In this document: piece after piece, positions 1 through 8,722 of the stretch
Layout of the letters: each line of letters begins with the position of its first letter
How positions within the stretch are numbered: the stretch's first letter is position 1
NCBI RefSeq assembly: GCF_003112535.1
Contig: NZ_BEWA01000018.1
Span: forward strand, 1 to 64,000
Direction: 5' to 3'
Source of the DNA: Streptomyces rishiriensis
GTDB lineage: Bacteria > Actinomycetota > Actinomycetes > Streptomycetales > Streptomycetaceae
DNA: 64,000 nt
Made by a program: the position numbers and the translations under genes
The notes under the pieces: model-generated
What the model was told of the DNA's origin: nothing
What the model saw: only the letters and a program-made list of their open reading frames with translations
The model's database searches: none

Positions 1-1
1 A

Positions 2-163
2 CTCGACCTCAGCCGCTACGACGGCCGCCATCCCGTCGAGCTGTTCGGCGGAGTCCGCTTCCCCGCCATCGGTGAACTGCCCTACCTGCTCACCCTCGCG
101 GGCCACGGCTTCTACTGGTTCCGGCTCACCAGAGCCGCGTCCCGGATCGGTCGCCGCCGGTGA
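2..163 (+). CDS. treS: Trehalose synthase, C-terminal end only (partial)
   Basis: The window opens inside a gene; 53 codons and a TGA stop are visible. The readable tail (PVELFGGVRFPAIGELPYLL followed by TLAGHGFYWFRL) is the all-beta C-terminal domain typical of trehalose synthase/maltose alpha-D-glucosyltransferase of the GH13 family. The enzyme interconverts trehalose and maltose in the cytoplasm. The next two genes encode maltokinase and branching enzyme, the usual partners of treS in the GlgE alpha-glucan route, which supports the call strongly. The catalytic domain lies outside the window, so activity cannot be judged. Confidence 0.85.
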   Translation, partial: LDLSRYDGRHPVELFGGVRFPAIGELPYLLTLAGHGFYWFRLTRAASRIGRRR

Positions 164-191
164 GCGTGCGCCGCGGAAAGGATGGGTCACC

Positions 192-1553
192 GTGACGAGG
201 ACCGCACCCCTGCGACCGGGCAGCGCGACCGGCGTCCGCTCCGTCGGACCGCTCGCCGCGCTGCTGTGCGAGTGGCTGCCCCGGCAGCGCTGGTTCGCCG
301 GCAAGGACCGGCCGCTCACCGACCTGCGCATGCTCTCGATGACCGAGCTGTATCCGGGCTGTCTGCATCTGCTCGTGCACGCCGACCAGTCGGGGGTCCC
401 GACCCCCGGCGGGACTCCCCCGGCCGGCGACTGCTACCAGCTGCTGCTGGGCGTGCAGGAGCATCTGTCGCCGCGGCTGGGGCGTGCTCTGATCGGGAGG
501 GTCGAGGAGGGGCCGCTGGCCGGGCTGACGGTCCATGACGCGTTGCAGGACCCCCGGTCGGCGCAGCTGCTCCTGGAGCGGATGCGCCATCCCGGCCCCC
601 TGGGCCCGCTGTGCTTCGAGTCCGACCCGTCCGTGTCGCTGCCCCCGGGGCTCGCGCCGCGTCTGCTGGAGGCCGAGCAGTCCAACACCTCGCTGGTGTA
701 CGGGGACGCGTTCATCCTGAAGATCTTCCGGCGCGTCCAGCCCGGGGTGAACCCCGATCTGGAGGTGCCGGTCGCGCTGGCCGGGCAGGGGTGCGGGCGG
801 GTGCCCGCACCCGTCGCCTGGTTCCGCACGACGCATCCGCAGGAGGCGACCCTCGGCGTCCTCCAGCCGTTCCTGCCCGACGCCTCCGACGGCTGGACGC
901 TGGCGTTGCGGGCCCTCGCCCGCGGCGATGACTTCACGGCCGAGGCCGAGGACCTGGGACGGGCCACCGCGGACGTCCACCTGGCGCTGGCCGCGGCCCT
1001 CCCGGCCGGCCCGGACGCGGAGGACGGACGGACCGCGGCGGCGATGACGGAGCGGCTGGAGGCGGCGGCGCACCACGTGCCGGCGCTGCGGCCGTTCGTC
1101 CCCGGGCTGACCACCGCGTTCGGCGCGCTCGCCGTGTGCGACGCCGGGCCGCCCGCCCAGCGCATCCACGGCGACCTGCACCTCGGTCAGGTCCTGCGCG
1201 CCGGGCGCGACTGGTTCGTCATCGACTTCGAGGGCGAGCCCTCGCGGCCGCTGGCCGAGCGGCGCAGCGCCCACTCCCCGGTCCGGGACATCGCCGGGAT
1301 GCTGCGCTCCTTCGACTACGCCGCCCGCCAGCGCCGCCCGTGGCGGCCGGAGTGGGCGCGGCGTTGCCGGGAGGCCTACTGCGCGGGCTACGCGGCCCGC
1401 GCGGGCTGGGACCCCCGTAAGAAACATGCCCTGTTGCGTGCCTACGAGACCGACCGAGCCGTGTACGAAGTGCTGTACGAGGCCCGTAACCGTCCCGACT
1501 GGCTGCCCGTACCCATGGCGGCGATCGAACGACTCGCCGTCCGAGGAGGCTGA
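192..1553 (+). CDS. mak: Maltokinase
   Basis: Predicted to phosphorylate maltose at C1 with ATP, giving maltose-1-phosphate for GlgE, which extends alpha-1,4-glucans. The 453-residue length matches actinobacterial Mak/Pep2. Near the N-terminus LPRQRWFAGK is the family signature. The aminoglycoside-phosphotransferase-like kinase core has the catalytic loop HGDLHLGQ (His326, Asp328) and the metal-binding DFEGEP (Asp345), both intact. I chose GTG at 192 because an AAAGGA Shine-Dalgarno lies about 10 nt before it and it falls 28 nt after the treS stop; upstream in-frame starts would run back into treS. The glgB start lies 5 nt after the stop, so treS-mak-glgB is one operon. Confidence 0.93.
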   Translation: MTRTAPLRPGSATGVRSVGPLAALLCEWLPRQRWFAGKDRPLTDLRMLSMTELYPGCLHLLVHADQSGVPTPGGTPPAGDCYQLLLGVQEHLSPRLGRALIGRVEEGPLAGLTVHDALQDPRSAQLLLERMRHPGPLGPLCFESDPSVSLPPGLAPRLLEAEQSNTSLVYGDAFILKIFRRVQPGVNPDLEVPVALAGQGCGRVPAPVAWFRTTHPQEATLGVLQPFLPDASDGWTLALRALARGDDFTAEAEDLGRATADVHLALAAALPAGPDAEDGRTAAAMTERLEAAAHHVPALRPFVPGLTTAFGALAVCDAGPPAQRIHGDLHLGQVLRAGRDWFVIDFEGEPSRPLAERRSAHSPVRDIAGMLRSFDYAARQRRPWRPEWARRCREAYCAGYAARAGWDPRKKHALLRAYETDRAVYEVLYEARNRPDWLPVPMAAIERLAVRGG

Positions 1554-1558
1554 CCCCC

Positions 1559-3766
1559 GTGGCCCTGCGTGACACCTCTCCGCCCGAGTCGGCCGGCCCC
1601 CGCCCGCGCACGGCGCCCGCACTCGATCCGGGCGACCGCGGCCGTCTGCTGTCGGGCGCCCACCACGATCCGCACGCGCTGCTGGGCGCGCATCCGGTGC
1701 CGGGCGGCGGCGTCCTCTTCCGGGCCCTGCGCCCCTTCGCGGACGCCGTGAGCGTCGTGATCGACGGCGACGCCACTGCGCTGACCTCCCAGGGCGACGG
1801 TCTGTTCGCCGCCGTCCTGCCGCTCGCCGAGACGCCCGCGTACACACTGCTGGTGTCGTACGACGGCGTCGAGCACAAGATGGACGACCCGTACCGCTTC
1901 CTGCCCGCCCTCGGCGACCTCGATCTGCATCTGATCCGCGAGGGGCGGCACGAGGAGCTGTGGAAGGCGCTCGGCGCGGAGCCGATGGCGCACCAGGGCG
2001 TGGTCGGCACCCGGTTCACGGTGTGGGCGCCGAACGCCCAGGGAGTGCGGGTCGCCGGGGACTTCTGCTTCTGGGACGGGACGGCCTTCCCGATGCGGTC
2101 CCTGGGTTCGTCCGGGGTGTGGGAGCTGTTCCTGCCCGGGATCGGCGAGGGCGCCTGCTACAAGTTCGAGATCACCTCGCGCTACGGGCACCGCTTCCTC
2201 AAGGCCGACCCGATGGCGCGGCGCTCCGAGGTGCCGCCGGACACCGCGTCGATCGTGCACGCCTCGCACTACGAATGGGCGGACCAGGAGTGGATGGCGC
2301 ACCGGGGCGACGTCCCCGTGCACGTGGCGCCGTTCTCCGTGTACGAGGTCCATCTGCCGTCCTGGCGGCCGGGACTGACCTATCGTCAGCTGGCCGAGGC
2401 GCTGCCGGCGTATGTCGGCGACCTCGGGTTCACCCATGTGGAGTTCATGCCGGTCGCCCAGCACCCGTTCTCCGGCTCCTGGGGCTACCAGGTCACCGGG
2501 TTCTACGCGCCGGCCTCCCGGCTCGGCACGCCGGACGACTTCAAGTACCTGGTGGACGCGCTGCACCGGGCCGGGATCGGTGTGATCGTGGACTGGGTGC
2601 CGGCGCACTTCCCCAAGGACGACTGGGCGCTGGGGCGGTTCGACGGGGACCCGCTGTACGAACCCGGGGACTCCCGGCGGGCCGAGCACCCGGACTGGGG
2701 GACGTTCGAGTTCGACTTCGGGCGGGTGGAGGTGCGCAACTTCCTGGTGGCGAACGCCACTTACTGGTGTGAGGAGTTCCATGTCGACGGACTGCGGGTG
2801 GACGCCGTCGCCTCGATGCTCTACCTCGACTACTCGCGGGACTCCGGACAGTGGACGCCGAACGTGTTCGGCGGCCGGGAGGACCTGGACGCGATGGCGT
2901 TCCTGCAGGAGATGAACGCGACGGTGTACCGCCGCAGTCCCGGCGTCGTCACCATCGCGGAGGAGTCGACCGCCTGGGAGGGGGTCACCCGGCCGACCGA
3001 CAGCGGCGGTCTCGGGTTCGGGCTGAAGTGGAACATGGGCTGGATGCACGACTCGCTCCAGTACATGGCCAAGGAGCCGGTGCACCGCAAGTACCACCAC
3101 AACGAGATGACGTTCTCGATGGTGTACGCGTACAGCGAGAACTACGTGCTGCCCATCTCCCACGACGAAGTGGTCCACGGCAAGCAGGCGCTGGTCTCCA
3201 AGATGCCCGGCGACTGGTGGCAGCGACGCGCCGACCACCGCGCCTACCTGGGCTTCATGTGGGCCCACCCGGGCAAGCAACTCCTCTTCATGGGGCAGGA
3301 GTTCGCGCAGGGAGCGGAGTGGTCGGAGGAGCACGGGCCGGAGTGGTGGCTGCTCGACCCCGGCTACGCCTCGGCGGGCGATCACCGGGGTGTGCAGGAT
3401 CTGGTGCGCGACCTCAACGCCGTGTACCGCGCGACCCCGGCGCTCTGGGAGCGGGACACCGACCCGGCGGGCTTTCGCTGGGTGCTCGGCGACGCGGCGG
3501 ACGACAACGTCTTCGCGTTCCTCCGGCACGACGCCCACGGGGCGTCGCTGCTCGCGGTCAGCAACTTCTCCCCGGTCGTGCGCCACGACTACCCGCTCAC
3601 GGTCCCCGGTGACGTCCCGGCCTGGCGCGAAGTGCTCAACACCGACGCCGGACGCTATGGCGGCAGCGGTGTCGGCGGGGGCGCCCCGGTGGCGTCCCGC
3701 GAGGGCGCGCTCAGGCTGACGCTGCCGCCGCTGGCCACGGTGTGGCTGGCGCCCACGTCCGCTTGA
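1559..3766 (+). CDS. glgB: 1,4-alpha-glucan branching enzyme
   Basis: Introduces alpha-1,6 branches into glycogen or GlgE-made glucan. The protein is 735 residues, normal for GlgB. Residues 1-110 resemble the N-terminal CBM48-like region, a second CBM48 starts near 140 (TRFTVWAPNAQGVRVAGDF), followed by the GH13 barrel. Catalytic residues are intact: nucleophile Asp415 in GLRVDAVASM, acid/base Glu468 in TIAEEST, and Asp536 in PISHDEVVHGK. The GTG start has a GAGGAGG ribosome site inside the end of mak, so translation is probably coupled. Located next to treS and mak rather than glgC/glgA, it fits the trehalose-to-glucan pathway. No anomalies seen. Confidence 0.97.
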   Translation: MALRDTSPPESAGPRPRTAPALDPGDRGRLLSGAHHDPHALLGAHPVPGGGVLFRALRPFADAVSVVIDGDATALTSQGDGLFAAVLPLAETPAYTLLVSYDGVEHKMDDPYRFLPALGDLDLHLIREGRHEELWKALGAEPMAHQGVVGTRFTVWAPNAQGVRVAGDFCFWDGTAFPMRSLGSSGVWELFLPGIGEGACYKFEITSRYGHRFLKADPMARRSEVPPDTASIVHASHYEWADQEWMAHRGDVPVHVAPFSVYEVHLPSWRPGLTYRQLAEALPAYVGDLGFTHVEFMPVAQHPFSGSWGYQVTGFYAPASRLGTPDDFKYLVDALHRAGIGVIVDWVPAHFPKDDWALGRFDGDPLYEPGDSRRAEHPDWGTFEFDFGRVEVRNFLVANATYWCEEFHVDGLRVDAVASMLYLDYSRDSGQWTPNVFGGREDLDAMAFLQEMNATVYRRSPGVVTIAEESTAWEGVTRPTDSGGLGFGLKWNMGWMHDSLQYMAKEPVHRKYHHNEMTFSMVYAYSENYVLPISHDEVVHGKQALVSKMPGDWWQRRADHRAYLGFMWAHPGKQLLFMGQEFAQGAEWSEEHGPEWWLLDPGYASAGDHRGVQDLVRDLNAVYRATPALWERDTDPAGFRWVLGDAADDNVFAFLRHDAHGASLLAVSNFSPVVRHDYPLTVPGDVPAWREVLNTDAGRYGGSGVGGGAPVASREGALRLTLPPLATVWLAPTSA

Positions 3767-3823
3767 ACACCGGCGGACGGGGCAGTCGGGTGCGTACCAC
3801 CCACCACAGGAAGGTCACCTCGC

Positions 3824-4912
3824 GTGCGCACCGTCGGAGTGGAGGAGGAACTCCTCCTGGTCGACCCCGAGACCGGGGAGCCCCAGTCCCTGTCCGCCGC
3901 GGTCCTCGCCCGCGCCTCGCGGTGCGAGGAGGAGAAGGACGTCTTCGAGAAGGAACTGCACAACCAGATGCTCGAGTTCGGCACCCACCCGCAGTCGGGC
4001 ATGGACGAGCTCGGCGCGGAGATCGTGCGCATCCGCGGGGAGGCGGCACGGCATGCCGGGGAGGCCGGGTGCTCCGTCGCGGCGCTCGCCACCTCTCCGC
4101 TGCCGGTGCAGCCCTCCATCAGCATGAACCGGCGCTACCAGTGGATGGCGGAGCAGTACGGGATCGCGACGCGTGAGCAGATGGTGTGCGGCTGCCATGT
4201 GCATGTGTCCGTCGAGTCGGACGACGAGGGCGTGGCCGTCGTCGACCGGATCCGGCCCTGGCTGCCGGTGCTGATCGCGCTGAGCGGCAACTCGCCCTTC
4301 TGGCAGGGCCGGGAGACCGACTACGCCAGTTACCGCAGCCGGGTGTGGCAGCGCTGGCCGTCGGCGGGTCCGACCGAGCTGTTCGGTTCGGCGGAGCGCT
4401 ACCACCGGCGGGTGGCGGACATGGTGGACACGGGCACGATCCTGGACGAGGGCATGGTCTATTTCGACGCCCGGCTCTCGGCGCGCTATCCGACGGTGGA
4501 GGTGCGGGTGGCGGACGTCTGTCTGCACGCGGACACCGCCGTGCTGGTCGCCACGCTGGTGCGCGGGCTCGTCGAGACCGCCTCCCGGGACTGGCAGGCG
4601 GGCCGGGATCCGCTCGACCACAGCGTGAGCCTGCTGCGGCTGGCCAACTGGCGCGCCGCCCGCACCGGGCTCACCGGGGATCTGCTGCACCCGGCGACCA
4701 TGCGGCGCACCCCCGCCGAGACGGTCGTACAGGCTCTGCTGGAGCACGTGGAGGGCGCCCTGGCGGACAGCGGCGACCTGGAGCGGGCCCGCACGTCCTG
4801 TGCCGGACTGCTCCGGCACGGCAACGGCGCCCGGATCCAGCGCGAGGTGTGGGAGCGCACCGGCAGTCTGCGCGAGGTCGTCACCGCCTGCGTCGAGCAC
4901 ACGCAGGCCTGA
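3824..4912 (+). CDS. Carboxylate-amine ligase, YbdK / glutamate-cysteine ligase type 2 family
   Basis: A 362-residue cytoplasmic ATP-dependent ligase of the YbdK (GCS2) family. The start TVGVEEELLLVDPETGEP is the signature for this family, and CGCHVHVSVES and YASYRSRVWQRWP carry expected metal/ATP-site residues. YbdK of E. coli has weak gamma-glutamylcysteine synthetase activity, but the natural substrate of the Streptomyces members is not established. GTG at 3824 is preceded by CAGGAAGG. It lies 57 nt after glgB on the same strand and may be read through from the glucan operon, though a link to sugar metabolism is not apparent. It could instead serve ergothioneine or another thiol route; I see no companion genes for that. 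Confidence 0.85.
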   Translation: MRTVGVEEELLLVDPETGEPQSLSAAVLARASRCEEEKDVFEKELHNQMLEFGTHPQSGMDELGAEIVRIRGEAARHAGEAGCSVAALATSPLPVQPSISMNRRYQWMAEQYGIATREQMVCGCHVHVSVESDDEGVAVVDRIRPWLPVLIALSGNSPFWQGRETDYASYRSRVWQRWPSAGPTELFGSAERYHRRVADMVDTGTILDEGMVYFDARLSARYPTVEVRVADVCLHADTAVLVATLVRGLVETASRDWQAGRDPLDHSVSLLRLANWRAARTGLTGDLLHPATMRRTPAETVVQALLEHVEGALADSGDLERARTSCAGLLRHGNGARIQREVWERTGSLREVVTACVEHTQA

Positions 4913-5057
4913 GCCGCCCGGCCCGCGGGCCGAGATCATCAAGGCGGATTACATATACGTTCCTGGCCACAAGCGGTCCCACCTGGGCTACATTCGACCA
5001 CCGTCGATGACAGTTCTCGTCGGCGGAGTCACAGCCCGTACACGTCAGGAGCAGCGC

Positions 5058-6959
5058 ATGCGCGACTTCGCCCTCGCTCCCCCAGCCGCCTCGCCCCTGA
5101 CCGGAGGGCTCGCCGACAGCGTTTTCGAGACAGCCGCCCGTACCCCCGCGCTCCCGGTGCTCGCCCGGCGCGCGGACGCCTCCGCCGGCTGGCAGGAGGT
5201 CACGGCCGTCGAGCTGCGCGACGAAGTCGTCGATCTCGCCAAGGGGTTCGTGGCGTCGGGGATCTCGCCCGGCCACCGCGTCGCCGTCATGGCGCGCACC
5301 CGGTACGAGTGGACGGTGCTGTGTCACGCGCTGTGGGCCGTGGGCGCCGAGGTCGTGCCCGTGTATCCGACGTCCTCGCGCGAGCAGGTCGAGTGGATCC
5401 TGCGGGACGCGGGCTGCGTCGGGGTGGTCGTCGAGGACGAACAGAGCGTCATGACCGTGGGATCCGTGTGCGCCGCCCTGCCCTTGCTGCGGCACGTATG
5501 GCAGTTGGACGCGGGAGCGCTCGAACAGCTCACGCAGCGCGGCGAGTCGGTGGCGCTCACCACGGTGAACTCGCTGCGCCGGATCGTGCTGCCCGACTCC
5601 ACGGCCGTGATCGCGTACACCTCCGGCACTTCCGGGCGGCAGCTGGGCTGCGCGCTGAGCCACCGCAGTCTGGCCAGTCCGTGCGACACGCTCCTGGCCG
5701 GCTGGGGACACACCGCGGCGGCCGCGGGCGAGCAGGCGAGCGTCCTCGCCTTCCTGCCGTTCTCCCATGTCTACGGACTGATGATCCAGGGCCTGTGCCT
5801 GCGCGGGGGCATCCTGATGGGGCACGAGCCCGACCTCGGCGCCGCAGCGCTCACGGAGTCGCTGCGCACCTTCCGTCCCACGTATCTGTACGCGGTCCCC
5901 TCGGTGTTCGAGAAGATCTACAAGAACTTCCTGCGGGTGGCCCAGGAGTCGGGCCGCGGCGCCCTGTTCGAGCGGGCGGCGGAGACGGCGCGGGTCTTCG
6001 CGGCCGCCGTCGAGCGGCAGCGCCTGGGGCGCGGCTCCGGCCCCGGCCTCGATCTGCGGCTGCAGCACGCCCTGTTCGAGCGGACCGTGTACCGCAGACT
6101 CCGGGCCGCGCTCGGCGGCCGGGTCCACCGCGCCACCTCGGGCGGCTCGCCCCTCCATCGCGATCTGTCCCTCTTCTACGAGGGCATCGGCATCTACGTG
6201 CACGACGGGTACGGCCTGACCGAGACCAGCGGCGGGATCACCATGCAGCCGCTCGGCCAGGAGAAGTCCGGCACCGTCGGACAGCCGCTGCCGGGCACGG
6301 ACGTCCGGGTGGCGCAGGACGGGGAGATCCTGGTGCGCGGCCCGTCGGTCTTCCAGGGCTACGTCAACGACGACGCGGCGACGCGGGCGGCCCTGTCGGG
6401 CGGCTGGCTGGCCACGGGGGACCTCGGCTACCTGGACTCCGACGGCTATCTCACGATCACCGGCCGCAAGAAGGACGTCATCATCACCAGCGGCGGCAAG
6501 AGCGTGGCGCCCACCGCGCTGGAACAGCGGCTGCGGATGCACCCGCTCGTCCACCAGGCGGTGGTGGTGGGCGACAACCGGCCCTGCGTGGGCGCGCTGA
6601 TCACCCTCGACCCCGACTTCCTGGCGCACTGGCGCGGGAGCCTGACGCTGCACGGCGACACGCAGAGCCGGGAGGCGCGCGAGGAGAACGCGCTGCGGGA
6701 GGAGATCGGGCGGGCGGTGGCCGCCGCCAACAGCGCGGTGTCGCGCTCGGAGTCGATCCGGGCCTTCCGCATCCTGCCGCAGCCCTTCGACCAGACCAAC
6801 GGGCTGCTGACCCCCTCGATGAAGCTGCGCCGCGACTCGATCGTGGCGCACTACGCGGCGGAGATCGAGGCGATGTACCAGGCTCGGGCGCGACTGCCCC
6901 GGCAGAGCCCTCAGGAGGAGGTCCTGAGCTGGGACGACGCGGACGACGTGTTCCGCTGA
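5058..6959 (+). CDS. AMP-dependent synthetase/ligase (long-chain acyl-CoA synthetase-like, FadD15 type)
   Basis: A 633-residue member of the adenylate-forming superfamily. The large domain contains the AMP-binding loop YTSGTSGRQLG, the motif GYGLTETSGG and GWLATGDLGYLDSDG; the hinge and C-terminal domain follow with GRKKDVIITSGGKSVAP. The expected reaction is ATP plus fatty acid plus CoA to acyl-CoA. One oddity: the lysine normally found in the PKG part of the AMP loop is absent (RQLG instead of RPKG), and a lysine corresponding to the C-terminal catalytic Lys is not obvious near LRIL/QTNGLLTPSMKLRR, although MKLRR may supply it. ATG 5058 has an AGGAG ribosome site 6-7 nt before it. It stands alone between convergent or spaced neighbours. 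Confidence 0.85.
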   Translation: MRDFALAPPAASPLTGGLADSVFETAARTPALPVLARRADASAGWQEVTAVELRDEVVDLAKGFVASGISPGHRVAVMARTRYEWTVLCHALWAVGAEVVPVYPTSSREQVEWILRDAGCVGVVVEDEQSVMTVGSVCAALPLLRHVWQLDAGALEQLTQRGESVALTTVNSLRRIVLPDSTAVIAYTSGTSGRQLGCALSHRSLASPCDTLLAGWGHTAAAAGEQASVLAFLPFSHVYGLMIQGLCLRGGILMGHEPDLGAAALTESLRTFRPTYLYAVPSVFEKIYKNFLRVAQESGRGALFERAAETARVFAAAVERQRLGRGSGPGLDLRLQHALFERTVYRRLRAALGGRVHRATSGGSPLHRDLSLFYEGIGIYVHDGYGLTETSGGITMQPLGQEKSGTVGQPLPGTDVRVAQDGEILVRGPSVFQGYVNDDAATRAALSGGWLATGDLGYLDSDGYLTITGRKKDVIITSGGKSVAPTALEQRLRMHPLVHQAVVVGDNRPCVGALITLDPDFLAHWRGSLTLHGDTQSREAREENALREEIGRAVAAANSAVSRSESIRAFRILPQPFDQTNGLLTPSMKLRRDSIVAHYAAEIEAMYQARARLPRQSPQEEVLSWDDADDVFR

Positions 6960-7224
6960 GCCGGCCGCGGCCGTCCGCGGGACGGTGTGGACGCCCCGGG
7001 ACCACGGCCCGCTCCGGCACGCGGGGTGATCGCTTGGTGACGGACCGTCGGATCCCGTGCGGCGCGTTCGCCGGGGGCGGCGCCGCGTGGTCCGACGAGG
7101 CCGTATGCGGCGACCGGACGGACGCGTAGCCTGGACAGCCCCGGGAACCCAGCAAAGGGCGAAGCCAGACACAGCCGTACGAGAAAGGACGACGGTCCCG
7201 GCCGAGACGGGACCGCACACTGAC

Positions 7225-7671
7225 ATGGCAACCGAGCCGCGGGGTAACGAAGCATTGTCCTCCTGGGCGATTCCGAGCCGAACGGCCCGTTTTGCGGGTG
7301 AACCGCACGACGTGACGGGTGCACGACTGACCACCGAGGAGTTCCTCCACGACCTGGCGCGGGCGTCGCCGCCGACGGCGGCGGAGTGCTGGCACGACAT
7401 CGTGCTGATCGTCACGGAACTGGCCGCCAACGCGGTCCAGTACGCTCCGGGACCGTTCGAGCTGCAGTTGCGCCGCACGTTCGACGGGGTGCACGTCACG
7501 GTGCACGACACCAGCAGCACTCCGCCGACCCCGCGGCCGTTCCACCCCGACAGCGGCGGCGGAGGCATCGGCTGGTACCTGGTGCACACGCTCTGCTCCC
7601 AGGTCAGCGTGGTGACCGCGGACGAGGGCCAGGAGCCGGGCAAGGACGTCCACGTCTTCCTGCCGTGGTGA
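7225..7671 (+). CDS. RsbW/SpoIIAB-like ATP-binding protein (anti-sigma kinase family)
   Basis: A 148-residue single-domain GHKL ATPase of the HATPase_c_2 type. The N-box is ELAANAVQYA and the G2-like glycine stretch is GGGGIGWYLV. The G1 box is weak: DTSSTPP replaces DxGxG, as in many Streptomyces paralogues. Such proteins bind ATP and phosphorylate STAS-domain antagonists or sequester a sigma factor. The partner is unknown, but a sigma-B-type factor, a STAS protein and a stressosome follow within 15 kb. The ATG at 7225 is chosen because the fold begins shortly after it; no strong Shine-Dalgarno is visible. It converges on the next ATPase gene across a hairpin. Confidence 0.8.
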   Translation: MATEPRGNEALSSWAIPSRTARFAGEPHDVTGARLTTEEFLHDLARASPPTAAECWHDIVLIVTELAANAVQYAPGPFELQLRRTFDGVHVTVHDTSSTPPTPRPFHPDSGGGGIGWYLVHTLCSQVSVVTADEGQEPGKDVHVFLPW

Positions 7672-7686
7672 GGTCGCGCCCGGGGC

Positions 7687-7705
7687 GGGCGCGCGGTGCG
7701 CGCCC
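7687..7705. terminator. Perfect GC hairpin between convergent genes
   Basis: GGGCGCGC-GGT-GCGCGCCC: 8-bp perfect arms and a 3-nt loop in the 35-bp gap between two convergent ATPase genes. It can act in both directions. There is no long T-tract, which is usual for Streptomyces. Confidence 0.6.
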
Positions 7706-7706
7706 T

Positions 7707-8153
7707 TCAGACCGGGCGGTCGAGCTCGCGGATCGGCAGGAACACGCTGATCGTCTTGCCGCCCGCGGACCGCTTCTCGATGTCGATCTCCCGGGCCAGA
7801 CGGACGACCAGCGGCCAGCCGTAGCCGCCCGTGCGGCACCCGGGGGGCGGGGAGTCCGGCCCGAAGGCCGCGGCCGGCACGGCATCGCTGCGATCCCGGA
7901 CGGCGACGCGGATCCCGTCGGGGACGGGCGTCGCCTCGAACCCGGCCAGTCCGCCGCCGTGCCGGAGCGCGTTGCTCACCAGCTCCGACACGACCAGCAG
8001 CAGATCGATCACGTCCTCGTCACGCGCGGGGCGCGTGCCGGGATCCCACTCGGAGGCCACCACCGCGCGGGCGTGGGCCCGGGCGGACGCCGCGGTCGTC
8101 ACCGGCGTCGCGGGCGCGGACGTCCCTGCGGTCGCGGACTCCCCCTCCCACAC
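7707..8153 (-). CDS. RsbW-like ATP-binding protein
   Basis: A GHKL ATPase of about 148 residues, likely an anti-sigma kinase. The N-box is ELVSNALRHGGG, the G1 position reads VRDRSDAVP and the glycine-rich box is GGYGWPLVVRL. It resembles the protein encoded at 31567-32013, which has GGRGWPIVCRL in the same place, so the two are probably paralogues. GTG at 8153 is chosen because a GGGGGA ribosome site lies about 10 nt before it; this start sits inside the 3' end of the PRC-barrel gene in another frame, giving a 55-bp overlap and probable translational coupling. The start is less certain than the domain. Confidence 0.75.
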   Translation of the reverse strand: MWEGESATAGTSAPATPVTTAASARAHARAVVASEWDPGTRPARDEDVIDLLLVVSELVSNALRHGGGLAGFEATPVPDGIRVAVRDRSDAVPAAAFGPDSPPPGCRTGGYGWPLVVRLAREIDIEKRSAGGKTISVFLPIRELDRPV

Positions 8154-8521
8154 GGCGATGACATCCCCCGCGGGGCCGGGCGGCCGTAGTGGTCGCCGAC
8201 GGCGGCCAGATAGGCGGGGTCGCTCGTCTCGCTGTCGGTGCGGAAGCGCGGCGCCTCCTTCACCTCGTCCCCGGTGCAGGCCAGCGAGACCTCGCGGGCC
8301 GCGTGGTCGACGCCCTTCACCACGCCCACCGGGACGACGGCGCTCCTGCCGAACACCCAGACACCGGTGTCGACGACCAGGTGCCGCATCCCCTGCGGCC
8401 CGGCCTCGCGTTCCACATGCCCCAGGGCGCCGTCGGTCGTCACGACGGCGTAGCCGGTGAGGTCCTGTCCCTCGACATGACCGCTGCCCGGCGCATACGA
8501 CCAGATTCCGTGGATGGTCAC
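8099..8521 (-). CDS. PRC-barrel domain protein
   Basis: About 140 residues. The central part (GYAVVTTDGALGHVEREA, then HLVVDTGVWVFGRSAVVP and GVVKGVDHAAREVSL) is a PRC-barrel-like beta fold as found in Streptomyces stress-associated PRC proteins. The last 30 residues are Pro/Arg-rich and read over the start of the downstream ATPase gene, so the native C-terminus may be shorter in function. GTG 8521 has an AAGGGAGCAG ribosome site. A sigma-B-type promoter match lies just upstream at 8553-8577. The gene is divergent from the sigma-B-family gene and heads a two-gene unit with the RsbW-like ATPase. The molecular role of these proteins is unknown. Confidence 0.7.
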   Translation of the reverse strand: MTIHGIWSYAPGSGHVEGQDLTGYAVVTTDGALGHVEREAGPQGMRHLVVDTGVWVFGRSAVVPVGVVKGVDHAAREVSLACTGDEVKEAPRFRTDSETSDPAYLAAVGDHYGRPAPRGMSSPCGRGSPRPQGRPRPRRR

Positions 8522-8552
8522 GCTGCTCCCTTCTCGCGTTCCACAGCTGCAG

Positions 8553-8577
8553 ATACCCTGCCGGAGCAGCCGCATTC
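8553..8577 (-). promoter_or_regulatory. Candidate sigma-B-type promoter
   Basis: On the minus strand the sequence reads GAAT, 15 nt, GGGTAT, an exact match to the Streptomyces consensus GNNT-N14-16-GGGTAY. It would start transcription about 25 nt before the PRC-barrel GTG. It lies between that gene and a divergent sigma-B-family gene, which makes a regulatory link plausible. Confidence 0.6.
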
Positions 8578-8722
8578 GGTGCGTGTCGGCCCGTTTCGGG
8601 CCTCGAAGGGCGGGCAGAGACGCCCGCGCGGAAAGATCGGTGCATGACACCCGCATGACTCGGGGGCGCAGGGGCAGGCGGGACTGCGTCATCGAGGGGC
8701 TCGACGAACGGAGTGAGCGGAC

